From the NCBI RefSeq assembly GCF_005281615.1, contig NZ_SZZM01000002.1:858267-922266 (forward strand): a stretch of 64,000 nucleotides of DNA, in the 5' to 3' direction. The DNA comes from Rhodoligotrophos defluvii (lineage in GTDB: Bacteria; Pseudomonadota; Alphaproteobacteria; Rhizobiales; Im1). Of this stretch, positions 17,283 through 25,972 are shown piece by piece. The position numbers and the translations under genes were made by a program. The number at the start of each line of letters is the position of its first letter. Position 1 is the stretch's first letter. The notes beneath the pieces are model-generated. The model searched no databases, had not been told where the DNA came from, and was given only the letters and a program-made list of their open reading frames with translations.

Positions 17283-19007
17283 CTAGGACCGCTTCTCGGA
17301 ATTCGGGGTGGCCACCTCGGGTGCTGGCGCCGCGTCGGGCAAGCCGTTGGCGAGTTTCGCCTCGATCGATTTCAAGAGATCCGGCTCGGGCTGGCTGTCT
17401 TTGGCATGCTGCCACTGGAACTTGGCTTCCAGCTTTCGGCCCACCCGCCAATAGGCGTCACCCAAGTGATCGTTGATCGCCGCGTCGTTGGGTTGCAGCT
17501 CGACCGCGCGCTCCAGCTCCTCGACGGCCCGCGCATAATCGCCCCGCTTGTAGTAAGCCCAGCCGAGGCTGTCGATAATAAAGCCGTCGTTGGGCCGCTG
17601 CTCGACCGCCTTCTCGATCATCTTCATGGCTTCATCGAGGTTGCGGTCCTGCTCCAGCCAGGAATAGCCTAGATAATTGAGCACGAGGGGCTGATCGGGT
17701 TCGAGCTCCAGCGCCTTGAGGAAATCCGCCTCCGCCTTGTCCCACTGCTTCGAGCGCTCATAGGAAATACCGCGGAAGTACAGCACGGACCAGTTCCGCT
17801 GGGTGAGTTCGCCCACGGTATCCAAGGCCTTGGTGTAGTAGGTGGCCGCCTCCGCGAACTTGGACTGGCTGCGCAGGATCGTGCCGAGGGTCACCAGCGC
17901 CTCGTAGTTCTTCGGATCGCGCTTGATCAACCGCTCCAGATGCGCGCGCGCTTCGTCCTTCTGATCGAGCTCGCTCAGGTTTATGGCGATGCGGATATCC
18001 GCGTTGGGCCGCAGCGCCGAGCCGAACTGCACCTTTTCGTAAGCCGCGATCGCCGCCCGATACTGCTTCATGTTCTCGAAGATGTCCCCGAGCAGGGTCT
18101 GCACGGCCGGTAAGCTCGGCTTGAGGCTCAATGTGAGCCGCGCATAGGTCAGAGCCAGATCGATGCCCGATTCGTCCGTCAGCGCGCTCGCCAAGCCGAA
18201 CAGGGCCTCCGCAGCGCCGTCCGTGGCATCGCCGATGAAGGGTGCGGGCTGGCCATGGCCGATGCGGGCCAGGGTTTGCGCGACCACCGGGTGGTCGGGA
18301 GACACCGTGAGGAAGGTCTCGTAGATATCCCTTGCCCTCTCAACATTCCCCTGCCGCTCAAGAAAATTGCCATAGGCCTGCACGATCCGCAGCGAATTCG
18401 ACGATTCGTCATAAGCCTTCTTGTAAAGCGTCTCGGCTTTGGCCTTGACGCCGAGCAGATCGGCAATCAGCGCCTCGTGGAACGTCTTGTAGATCCCGAA
18501 GGATTCGTTACGGTCCAGGATGTTCAGCGCCTTGGTGGCCTTCAGCAAGTCACGCTGGGCGGCATAGCTCCACGCGGTCAGAAGGCCGCTCGTCAACTCG
18601 CCTATAGGCGTGTAGGCCGCCTGCTCGAAATGCTTGCGCGCCTCGGCCTGGGCGCCGCGCCGCATGTCAGAGACCCCCAGCACGATATGGGCCAGCCGGT
18701 GCCGCGAGTTGATCGCCACCAGCCGCTTCGCCAGAACCTCGGCGCGCATGATGTTGCCGGCGCCCAATTCTGCGACGAACGCCCGTTCCAGCAGCAGAGA
18801 ATTGTTCGGATCCTGTTCCAGCGCATCGGCGAAATAGCGCGCCGCCTGGTCCACGTCGCGGGTCTGCGAAGCGAATTGCCCGGCCAAATAGCTTCCCGAA
18901 AGCGACCGAAGCTCGCGGGCATCACCGAGCGCTGGCGCGAGAACCGCTGCGGCGGCCATGCTCAAGGCCATGGCGGTTCCGAATAAAGCCTGCTTGGCGC
19001 GTCTCAT
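17283..19007 (-). CDS. Exported tetratricopeptide repeat protein
   Basis: 574 residues. A signal peptide (basic start MRRAKQ, hydrophobic core, likely cleavage after about residue 29) is followed by a long array of TPR units from about 45 to 545, for example AARYFADALEQDPNNSLLL, then a series ending in the canonical WAYYKRGDYARAVEELERAV. The role is presumably as a periplasmic or membrane-associated scaffold; TPR proteins at this position (before ispE) are conserved in Rhizobiales but lack a known function. AGGTGGA precedes the ATG. Confidence 0.85.
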   Translation of the reverse strand: MRRAKQALFGTAMALSMAAAAVLAPALGDARELRSLSGSYLAGQFASQTRDVDQAARYFADALEQDPNNSLLLERAFVAELGAGNIMRAEVLAKRLVAINSRHRLAHIVLGVSDMRRGAQAEARKHFEQAAYTPIGELTSGLLTAWSYAAQRDLLKATKALNILDRNESFGIYKTFHEALIADLLGVKAKAETLYKKAYDESSNSLRIVQAYGNFLERQGNVERARDIYETFLTVSPDHPVVAQTLARIGHGQPAPFIGDATDGAAEALFGLASALTDESGIDLALTYARLTLSLKPSLPAVQTLLGDIFENMKQYRAAIAAYEKVQFGSALRPNADIRIAINLSELDQKDEARAHLERLIKRDPKNYEALVTLGTILRSQSKFAEAATYYTKALDTVGELTQRNWSVLYFRGISYERSKQWDKAEADFLKALELEPDQPLVLNYLGYSWLEQDRNLDEAMKMIEKAVEQRPNDGFIIDSLGWAYYKRGDYARAVEELERAVELQPNDAAINDHLGDAYWRVGRKLEAKFQWQHAKDSQPEPDLLKSIEAKLANGLPDAAPAPEVATPNSEKRS

Positions 19008-19269
19008 TCCACCTGATCTCCTCGGGGTTCACTGCATCCTGCCGGGATAGACGCACAAGCGCGCAAACGCCGCCGCACCCCGTTCTGGCAAGGTTACCTA
19101 AAATGGGCTTGCTGGCGAGAGCGATGGCTGGCGGCTCTCCTCCCGTATCCCAAAGCAGCAGCCACTGTGATCGTACAACAATGTGGCGTAATTGTCCCGC
19201 ATATCTCCGTGAGCCCCATGCCTAATCTAGGCGTCGGCCGTTACGTTATCGCTAGCAAGGGCCCGTAAC

Positions 19270-20961
19270 TCACATATTGGGGTAATTCGGGCCTCCTCCC
19301 CCTTCCGGCGTGACCCAATTGATGTTCTGCGGGGGATCCTTGATGTCGCAGGTTTTGCAGTGAACGCAGTTCTGCGCATTGATCTGGAAGCGCGGCTTCT
19401 CGTCGCTATCCCTGACGACTTCATAGACCCCGGCCGGGCAGTAGCGCTGGGCCGGCTCATCGAATTTCGGCAGCGTGTAGTCGATGGGGATGGAGGGGTC
19501 CTTGAGCTGGAGATGACAGGGCTGGTCCTCCTCGTGGTTGGTGGCGGAGAAGGCCAGGTCGGTAAGGCGATCGAAGGAAATCGCCCCGTCGGGCTTGGGA
19601 TATTCGATCCGCTTGGCCTGCGCCGCCGGGACGAGCGTCTCGTGATCGGCCTTGCCGTGCCGCAGAGTGCCGAACAAGGAGACGCCGAGCAGCTCGTTCG
19701 TCCACATGTCGAGGCCACCCAATGCGAGGCCGCCCACGAGACCGAGCTTCGACCACAGCGGCTTCACGTTACGCACCTTGCGGAGGTCCTGATAGACCCA
19801 GGAGTCGCGGTAGCGCTGCTCGTAATCCACGAGTTCGTCGCCCTCGCGGCCCGCCTGGATGGCATCGAAGGCGCTTTCGGCGGCCAGCATGCCGGTCTTC
19901 ATGGCGTTGTGGCTACCCTTGATGCGGGGCACGTTGACGAAGCCCGCCGAGCAGCCGATCAGCACCCCGCCCGGGAAGGTCAGTTTCGGGACAGACTGCA
20001 GCCCGCCCTCGGTGATGGCCCGGGCGCCATAGGCGATGCGGCGTCCGCCCTCCAGCACCGGCTGGATCAGCGGATGGTGCTTGAAGCGTTGGAACTCGCC
20101 GAACGGGTAGAGATAAGGATTGCTGTAGTTGAGGTGCACCACAAAGCCGATCGACACGAGGTTGTCTTCGAGGTGATACATGAAGCTGCCGCCGCCGGTC
20201 GCATTGTCCAGCGGCCAGCCCATGGTATGCGTCACCTGGCCTTGGCGATGCATGTCCGGACGTATTTCCCACAGCTCCTTCATGCCGAGGCCGAACTTCT
20301 GCGGCTCGCGTCCGGCGGAAAGCTGAAACTTGTTGATGAGCACCTTGGCGAGCGATCCGCGTGCGCCTTCGCCGATCAGCACATATTTGCCGTGCAACTC
20401 CATGCCAGGCTGGAAGTCCGGCTTGGGTTTGCCGTCGCGACCGATGCCCATCACGCCGGCCACCACCCCTTTGACCGAGCCGTCATCGCGATAGACCAGG
20501 TCAGAGCAGGCGAAACCCGGATAGATCTCGACCCCCATGCCTTCCGCCTGGGTGGCGAGCCAGCGGCAGAGATTGCCGAGAGAAGCGGCGTAGTTGCCGT
20601 GGTTATCCATGAGCTTGGGCATGGCGAAATTGGGCAGGCGCATGCTGCCGGCGGGCCCGAGCATGTAGAAGCGGTCCTCGGTCACCGGCACGTTGAGCGG
20701 CGCGCCTTTTTCCTTCCAGTCCGGAATAAGCTCGTTCAGCGCGACCGGATCGATGACGGCACCCGAGAGGATGTGAGCGCCCACCTCGGACCCCTTTTCG
20801 AGCACGCAGACGGAAATCTCGGTTCCAGCGGCCTCGGCGAGCTGTTTCAGCCGGATCGCGGCGCCGAGACCAGCTGGCCCCGCCCCTACGATGACCACGT
20901 CATATTCCATGCATTCGCGCATCGCCGCGACGTCCGCCTCACTCAACCCAGCCACTCCCAT
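19270..20961 (-). CDS. Electron transfer flavoprotein-ubiquinone oxidoreductase
   Basis: 563 residues, the ETF-QO family length. The N-terminal FAD site reads VVIVGAGPAGLGAAIRLKQ. The C-terminus carries the 4Fe-4S ferredoxin-like domain, with YCPAGVYEV and NCVHCKTCDIKDPPQNINWV giving four cysteines, and the family ending PNYPNM. It takes electrons from reduced ETF (loaded by acyl-CoA dehydrogenases such as that at base 1) and passes them to ubiquinone at the membrane. The start could be the ATG at 20961 or a nearby downstream ATG (MRECMEYD). Confidence 0.96.
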   Translation of the reverse strand: MGVAGLSEADVAAMRECMEYDVVIVGAGPAGLGAAIRLKQLAEAAGTEISVCVLEKGSEVGAHILSGAVIDPVALNELIPDWKEKGAPLNVPVTEDRFYMLGPAGSMRLPNFAMPKLMDNHGNYAASLGNLCRWLATQAEGMGVEIYPGFACSDLVYRDDGSVKGVVAGVMGIGRDGKPKPDFQPGMELHGKYVLIGEGARGSLAKVLINKFQLSAGREPQKFGLGMKELWEIRPDMHRQGQVTHTMGWPLDNATGGGSFMYHLEDNLVSIGFVVHLNYSNPYLYPFGEFQRFKHHPLIQPVLEGGRRIAYGARAITEGGLQSVPKLTFPGGVLIGCSAGFVNVPRIKGSHNAMKTGMLAAESAFDAIQAGREGDELVDYEQRYRDSWVYQDLRKVRNVKPLWSKLGLVGGLALGGLDMWTNELLGVSLFGTLRHGKADHETLVPAAQAKRIEYPKPDGAISFDRLTDLAFSATNHEEDQPCHLQLKDPSIPIDYTLPKFDEPAQRYCPAGVYEVVRDSDEKPRFQINAQNCVHCKTCDIKDPPQNINWVTPEGGGGPNYPNM

Positions 20962-21104
20962 GGTGATTTACGGTATCGGTCTTATCTGGAAGATGGGCTA
21001 ATCTGCCCAGGACCATGCTGTCCGGGCCGTTACCCCCGGAACAAGGTCCCATGCCGTTATAGTAGACATCCCGCAGGCTGGGAAACACTGTTACAGGCGA
21101 AAAA

Positions 21105-22040
21105 GTGTCTTTGAACGAGTGTGTTGCTTTGTCGCGTGCGGCGCTCTTGCGCTGGTATGCGGAGATGGGGGTGGACGAGGCGATCGCCGACCACCCGATC
21201 GACCGCTTTGCGCTCTCGCAAGCGGCCAAGCCGGGCCGGGTCGCTTCCGCTGCAGCCGAGCCGCGGCAAGAGATGGAGCTGCCAGCCCCGGCGCAGGATT
21301 CCGCCCGCCGCTTTCAGCCGGTCTTCGATGACGAGACCGATGCCCGGATCCCTGACCGGGCGGCTGCGGCGCCGAGGGCGGCGGCGGTGCCGTCGGACCA
21401 GGCCGTGGAAGATGCACGAAGTGCGGCGCGGCGTTGCGGCAGTCTGGCGGAGCTGCGCGAGATGCTGCGGCATTTCGAAGCCTGCCCGCTGCAACGCACC
21501 GCCACCAGTCTCGTCTTTTCCGATGGGAACCCGGCGGCGCGCGTTATGCTGGTCGGCGAGGCCCCAGGGCGCGACGAGGACTTGCAGGGCAAGCCGTTCG
21601 TCGGCGTGTCTGGGCAGCTGCTCGACCGCATGCTGGCGGCCATCGGCCTGTCCCGCCATGCGGAGGACCCTCTGGCCTCGGTGTTCATCTCCAATTGCAT
21701 CTTTTGGCGGCCGCCCGGCAACCGCAAGCCCACGGAGGCGGAGACGCTGATGTGCATGCCGTTCATCGAGCGGGCGATCGAGCTGGTCGATCCGGTCTTT
21801 CTGATTTGTCTCGGCTCGACTTCAGCGGCGCGACTTTTGAACAGCACGCAGGGCATCATGCGGCTGCGCGGCAAGTGGACCGATTATACGAGCCCCGGAG
21901 GCAAGACCTACCGGACACTGCCCACGCTTCACCCAGCCTATCTGCTGCGGCAACCGGAGCACAAGCGACTGGGGTGGCGCGATCTTCTGACGCTCGACCA
22001 GGCTATGCGGGAAAGCGGGGTGTTCCATGGCCGAAGCTGA
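21105..22040 (+). CDS. Uracil-DNA glycosylase family protein, atypical cluster cysteines
   Basis: 311 residues. After a poorly conserved Ala/Pro-rich N-terminus (about 1-105) comes a family 4-like uracil-DNA glycosylase domain: GEAPGRDEDLQGKPFVG at 151-167 is motif A and HPAYLLRQP at 276-284 is motif B. Family 4 enzymes hold a 4Fe-4S cluster with four cysteines; by alignment to the remembered family pattern, two are kept (C127, C217) and two are replaced (F124, W201), although C198 lies three residues from W201. It probably removes uracil from DNA. It starts with GTG and overlaps moaB by 14 bases. Confidence 0.87.
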   Translation: MSLNECVALSRAALLRWYAEMGVDEAIADHPIDRFALSQAAKPGRVASAAAEPRQEMELPAPAQDSARRFQPVFDDETDARIPDRAAAAPRAAAVPSDQAVEDARSAARRCGSLAELREMLRHFEACPLQRTATSLVFSDGNPAARVMLVGEAPGRDEDLQGKPFVGVSGQLLDRMLAAIGLSRHAEDPLASVFISNCIFWRPPGNRKPTEAETLMCMPFIERAIELVDPVFLICLGSTSAARLLNSTQGIMRLRGKWTDYTSPGGKTYRTLPTLHPAYLLRQPEHKRLGWRDLLTLDQAMRESGVFHGRS

Positions 22041-22563
22041 GCGGTCGTTTCTCCCGGTCCGCATCGCGGTGCTGACGGTGTCGGACACGCGCGATCTGGC
22101 ACAGGACCGGTCGGGACAGATCCTCGCAGACCGTATCACCGAGGCGGGGCATATCTTGGCGGACCGCGCCATCGTGCGCGACGAGGTTGAGCTTATCCGG
22201 GAGCAGGTGCGGGCCTGGGTTGCTGCACCTGACGTGGACGCGGTGATCACCACCGGCGGCACGGGCCTGACCGGCCGGGACGTCACGCCGGAAGCCCTGA
22301 AACCTCTGTTCGACAAGGAGATCGACGGCTTCTCGGTCGCCTTCCACATGATCTCGTTCCAGAAGATCGGCACGTCCACCGTGCAATCGCGCGCCACAGC
22401 CGGGGTCGCCAACGGCACCTATGTCTTCTGTCTGCCGGGCTCCCCAGGTGCATGCAAGGACGCCTGGGACGGCATCCTCAAGGACCAGCTCGACTACCGG
22501 CACATGCCGTGCAATTTCGTGGAGATCATGCCGCGGCTGGATGAGCATTTGCGCCGCAAATAG
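22027..22563 (+). CDS. moaB: Molybdenum cofactor biosynthesis protein B
   Basis: 178 residues of the MoaB/Mog fold. The signature VITTGGTGLTGRDVTPEAL is at about residues 74-92 and FCLPGSPGACKDAWD near 137-151. MoaB-type proteins bind molybdopterin and, in some organisms, adenylylate it before molybdenum insertion. The gene starts inside the end of the glycosylase gene, so translation is coupled, though the two functions are not obviously linked. Confidence 0.94.
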   Translation: MAEAERSFLPVRIAVLTVSDTRDLAQDRSGQILADRITEAGHILADRAIVRDEVELIREQVRAWVAAPDVDAVITTGGTGLTGRDVTPEALKPLFDKEIDGFSVAFHMISFQKIGTSTVQSRATAGVANGTYVFCLPGSPGACKDAWDGILKDQLDYRHMPCNFVEIMPRLDEHLRRK

Positions 22564-22664
22564 GCGCCGCCGCGAAAACCTCGTCTCGATTCACTTGTGC
22601 GTGAGCCCCTGGGCCGGCCCGCCGTAAAGCCGTTATTCTGGCGCGGGCATTCAGGGAGGATCGC

Positions 22665-23648
22665 ATGTCGAGCAGCTTTACCGTCACTCGCCGCACCGCT
22701 ATGGCCGGATCGGCTGTTCTTGTTGCTGGCCAGTTTGCGTTCGCCGGCGGGGTGGTGCCGGCCGGCGCGGCGGCCCAGCAGAGGGGAATCGCCACACCGA
22801 CCGTCAACCGCGTAAAGCTGGGCGCCTTCGAGATCACGACCGTGTCTGATGGCTCCGTCGTTGCGCCGGGCCCCCATCCGACCTTTGGCGCGAATGTGGG
22901 GGCAGAGCAAGTGAAAGAGCTCGTGGAGCAGAATTTCCTGCCGGCCGATCAGATGCGCAACGGCTACACGCCCGTCGTGGTCAACACTGGCCGCGAGGTC
23001 ATCGTTTTCGATACCGGCAACGGGGCTGAGCGCCGTCCGGAGGCCGGCAATTTCGCGCAAGCCTTGGTGGGCTCGGGCATCTCGCCCGGCGATGTCGACA
23101 TCGTGGTGATCACCCATTTCCATGGCGATCATATCGGCGGGCTGATGGAGAACGGTGAGCCGGTCTTCCCCAACGCCCGCTATGTCATGGGTGAGACGGA
23201 ATTCGATTTCTGGACGTCACCGGACCGCGCTTCAGGATCTACCGCGAATGGCGCCGCCCTCGTCCAGAAGAATGTCGTTCCCCTGAAAGAGAAGACGACA
23301 TTCGTCAAGGGCGGGGATTCCGTGGTTTCCGGCATCACGGCGATTGAAGCCTTCGGGCACACGCCCGGCCACATGGCCTTCAATATCGAGAGCAACGGTC
23401 AGAGACTGGTGCTGGCGGCCGATACTGCCAATCATTATGTGGCCTCGCTGCAGCGGCCCGATTGGCACGTCCGGTTCGATATGGACAAGGAAGCCGCCGC
23501 GGCGACCCGCCGCAAGATCTTCGACATGATCGCCGCGGACCGGGTGCCGTTCACCGGCTATCACATGCCATTCCCGGCGATCGGGTATGTGGAGAAAATG
23601 GACCAGGGATACAGATACGTCCCAGCCACCTATCAGCTCACGCTGTAA
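22665..23648 (+). CDS. Tat-exported metallo-beta-lactamase fold hydrolase
   Basis: 327 residues. The N-terminus TVTRRTAMAGSAVLVAG has a twin-arginine signal, so the folded protein is probably exported. The metal-binding motif THFHGDHIGG lies at about 147-156, with further ligands in FGHTPGHMAF and VLAADT. The group includes lactonases and related hydrolases; the substrate here is unknown. A strong GGGAGGA ribosome site precedes the ATG. It stands alone between moaB and the radical SAM gene. Confidence 0.87.
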   Translation: MSSSFTVTRRTAMAGSAVLVAGQFAFAGGVVPAGAAAQQRGIATPTVNRVKLGAFEITTVSDGSVVAPGPHPTFGANVGAEQVKELVEQNFLPADQMRNGYTPVVVNTGREVIVFDTGNGAERRPEAGNFAQALVGSGISPGDVDIVVITHFHGDHIGGLMENGEPVFPNARYVMGETEFDFWTSPDRASGSTANGAALVQKNVVPLKEKTTFVKGGDSVVSGITAIEAFGHTPGHMAFNIESNGQRLVLAADTANHYVASLQRPDWHVRFDMDKEAAAATRRKIFDMIAADRVPFTGYHMPFPAIGYVEKMDQGYRYVPATYQLTL

Positions 23649-23659
23649 ACACACGCTTT

Positions 23660-23674
23660 GTTCTTGATTTGTTC
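23660..23674 (+). promoter_or_regulatory. LexA-type box (GTTC-N7-GTTC)
   Basis: GTTC at 23660-23663 and GTTC at 23671-23674 are separated by exactly seven bases (TTGATTT). This direct repeat is the known LexA recognition sequence of alphaproteobacteria. It overlaps a plausible -35 (TTGATT, 23664-23669) with TAGGAT 17 bases further on, so LexA binding would block the promoter. The radical SAM gene starts only 25 bases downstream. Confidence 0.65.
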
Positions 23675-23698
23675 CGACCCTTCACGTAGGATCGGAAC

Positions 23699-24817
23699 AT
23701 GGCAACGATCTTCGACCATAGGCATCGTGAAAGCGATGATTTTGTGGGAACAGCCCTCCCCGGGCAGACCCGCGGGCGCGGTGCCCGGTCGAACGAATCA
23801 GGCCGGTTCGAGCGGCTGTCCCGGCTATTCGCCGATGATGGTTGGCAGGCCTTCGAGGAACTACCGAAACTACGCACCTCGGTCATCGAGGAGAAGCCAA
23901 AGAGCATCATCACCCGCAATGACAGCCCGGATATCTCCTTCGATCAGTCGATAAACCCCTATCAGGGCTGCGAACATGGCTGTGCCTATTGCTATGCCAG
24001 GCCAACCCACGCCTATTGGGGACTTTCCCCTGGTCTCGATTTCGAGACGAAGCTGTTTGCGAAGACGAACGCGGCCGAACTCCTCAGGCGCGAGCTCTCG
24101 GATCCGCGTTACGTTCCGAAAATGATCGCGCTGGGCGCGAATACGGATCCCTATCAGCCGGTCGAGCGTCAGTATAGGATCACGCGGCAGATCCTGGAAG
24201 TGCTCGCCGAGTTCAACCATCCCGTGGGCATTGTCACGAAATCGGCCCTGGTGCTGCGGGATCTCGATATCCTGCAGCCGATGGCCGCGCGCAATCTGGT
24301 CAGGGTGGCGATCTCGGTCACCAGCCTCGATGCGAAGCTGTCGCGCAGCATGGAGCCTCGGGCATCGACCCCGCGCAAGAGGCTCGAGGCACTGGAGGTT
24401 CTCAGCGCAGCCGGCGTTTCCACCACCGTTATGGTGGCGCCGGTGATCCCTTCCGTGAACGACCACGAGATCGAGGCCATTCTCGCCGCAGCCGCCGCGG
24501 CAGGTGCTGTGCATGCGGGCTATGTGCTGCTGCGATTGCCACGGGAGATCAGCAGCATTTTCCAGGAATGGCTGGAAAGCGAGATGCCCGACAAGGCGGG
24601 GCGGGTCATGTCTCTCATCCGCGGGATGCGCAACGGCAAGGATTACGACTCGACCTGGGGCCTTCGCCAGAAGGGATCGGGCCCGTATGCCTGGACCATT
24701 GGCCGGCGGTTCGAGATCGCCTGCACCAAGCTTGGCTTAAACCAAGAGAGGCAGAAGATGGACACGAGCCAGTTCTCCCGACCGCCCCAGGCGGGTGACC
24801 AGCTGACCTTGTTCTAA
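23699..24817 (+). CDS. PA0069 family radical SAM protein with C-terminal clamp-binding-like motif
   Basis: 372 residues. The radical SAM cluster motif is C91-x3-C95-x2-C98 in NPYQGCEHGCAYCYARP, as in PA0069 proteins, which are distant relatives of spore photoproduct lyase. The TIM-barrel continues through ALGANTDPYQPVE and STTVMVAPVIPSVND. The protein ends in GDQLTLF; QLTLF (coded at 24800-24814) is one residue from the canonical bacterial sliding-clamp peptide QL[SD]LF. With the LexA-type box upstream this suggests an SOS-induced DNA repair enzyme recruited to replication sites. That role is inference; the family has no proven activity that I know of. The gene is alone, followed by a 14-base tandem duplication and then rnhB about 300 bases on. 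Confidence 0.9.
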   Translation: MATIFDHRHRESDDFVGTALPGQTRGRGARSNESGRFERLSRLFADDGWQAFEELPKLRTSVIEEKPKSIITRNDSPDISFDQSINPYQGCEHGCAYCYARPTHAYWGLSPGLDFETKLFAKTNAAELLRRELSDPRYVPKMIALGANTDPYQPVERQYRITRQILEVLAEFNHPVGIVTKSALVLRDLDILQPMAARNLVRVAISVTSLDAKLSRSMEPRASTPRKRLEALEVLSAAGVSTTVMVAPVIPSVNDHEIEAILAAAAAAGAVHAGYVLLRLPREISSIFQEWLESEMPDKAGRVMSLIRGMRNGKDYDSTWGLRQKGSGPYAWTIGRRFEIACTKLGLNQERQKMDTSQFSRPPQAGDQLTLF

Positions 24818-24838
24818 CGGTGGCGTTCTAACGGTGGC
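24811..24838. repeat. Perfect 14-base tandem duplication at the 3' end of the radical SAM gene
   Basis: GTTCTAACGGTGGC is present twice head to tail (24811-24824 and 24825-24838). The first copy includes the TAA stop of the radical SAM gene, so the duplication is just outside the coding part. It looks like a recent slippage event. Confidence 0.8.
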
Positions 24839-25124
24839 GCTGTGCCGTCGGGAATTGTCGGCTGCGAGGCTTCGAAGACGCATTCATCTGACTTGATTCG
24901 GAAATCTGCAGTAAGGTCCTGATATCAGGGGCTTTGATCGTTCCGGGGGGCAGGGCCGGGCTCGTTGCGTATGGTGATCTGGCTCGGAGCGGCAGCGAAG
25001 TGCAGCGTGAACACCGCCGGCTGAGGCTGGCCGCCTTCATTCTGCTGGGGATAGCTGCTGGCTGGCATTCAACCCGACGCCTTGTGCTCTTGCGCCGCGC
25101 CCTCCCCTTTGCGAAACATGCGGA
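24818..25124. other. Intergenic stretch without a supported gene
   Basis: About 300 bases between the radical SAM gene and rnhB. Apart from the second copy of the 14-base duplication I see no conserved motif. Open frames crossing it (such as 24934-25215) read into rnhB and have no recognisable sequence, so I do not call them. It presumably carries the rnhB promoter. Confidence 0.5.
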
Positions 25125-25793
25125 ATGCTGGAGCATGAGTCGCCCGTCGTTACGATCAGCTTCGAGCGCGAGCGTGCGGCGCTGGCGCGGGGGCTCGCTC
25201 CGGTCGCCGGCATAGATGAAGCTGGACGTGGCCCTTGGGCCGGACCGGTGGTGGCCGCCGCCGTCATTCTCGATCCGGCCGATATCCCTGAGGGCATCGA
25301 TGATTCCAAAAAGCTGACGCCGCAGCGGCGCGAAGCGCTCTATGATGAGATCACCGCGCGGGCTTGCTGGGCCGTCGGCATCGCGGATGTCGAGCGGATC
25401 GAGCGCGACAACCTTCATTTCGCGACCCTGTGGGCCATGGCCGAGGCCTGCGCCAAGCTGGCGACGCCGCCGGCCCATGTCCTTGTGGATGGCAAGTTCT
25501 GCCCCAAGCTGCCCTGCGAGGCATCTGCGATCGTCGATGGCGATGCTTTGTGCCTCTCCATCGCGGCGGCATCCATCATCGCCAAGGTGACCCGGGACCG
25601 AATTATGGATGCGCTCGGCCTGGAGTGGCCCGGCTACGGATTTGAACGCCACAAGGGCTATGGCACGCCTGAGCACCGCGCCGCTCTCGCCCGCCTTGGC
25701 CCGACGCCGCAACACCGCCGCCGCTTCGTTTCCGTCCGTGCCGTTCTCGAACCTGAATTGGTGTCGATCCAGACGACGCTGGATCTGGGCTGA
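25125..25793 (+). CDS. rnhB: Ribonuclease HII
   Basis: 222 residues. GIDEAGRGPWAGPVVAAAVIL (about 28-48) carries the catalytic Asp-Glu pair, followed by SIIAKVTRDRIMD and the family segment HKGYGTPEHRAAL near the C-terminus. It cleaves RNA embedded in DNA, including single misincorporated ribonucleotides. The ATG at 25125 is the first in frame, with only a weak ribosome site (GCGGA). Confidence 0.95.
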   Translation: MLEHESPVVTISFERERAALARGLAPVAGIDEAGRGPWAGPVVAAAVILDPADIPEGIDDSKKLTPQRREALYDEITARACWAVGIADVERIERDNLHFATLWAMAEACAKLATPPAHVLVDGKFCPKLPCEASAIVDGDALCLSIAAASIIAKVTRDRIMDALGLEWPGYGFERHKGYGTPEHRAALARLGPTPQHRRRFVSVRAVLEPELVSIQTTLDLG

Positions 25794-25860
25794 ACCCTTC
25801 GACGCCGATCGACGGAGCTAAACGCGCTCGCGCAAGCCGCCATTTCCAATCTTCAACCAC

Positions 25861-25914
25861 ATTTTACTATCTTAAGTTGCATATCGTTCCTTATGCTATC
25901 ACATGTAGTAAAAT
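25861..25914. repeat. AT-rich nested inverted repeat upstream of orphan gene
   Basis: ATTTTACTA (25861-25869) and TAGTAAAAT (25906-25914) are perfect nine-base inverted arms. Inside them GCATA (25879-25883) pairs with TATGC (25892-25896). The element stands out as AT-rich in GC-rich surroundings and lies about 60 bases before the orphan at 25973. It could be an operator pair, a structured leader or the scar of a small mobile element. Confidence 0.55.
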
Positions 25915-25972
25915 CGATTGAGCTAACTCAGGGGCATCCAAGGCGGCATGCTCGTAGCGGTAGGAGTAAGTG

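Noticed and set aside
19360-21114. 584-codon open frame opposite ETF-QO
   Set aside because: Antisense shadow of a full-length, motif-complete ETF-QO gene.
24934-25215. Open frame crossing into rnhB
   Set aside because: Overlaps the conserved rnhB start in another frame and has Arg/Ser-rich composition typical of shadow frames.
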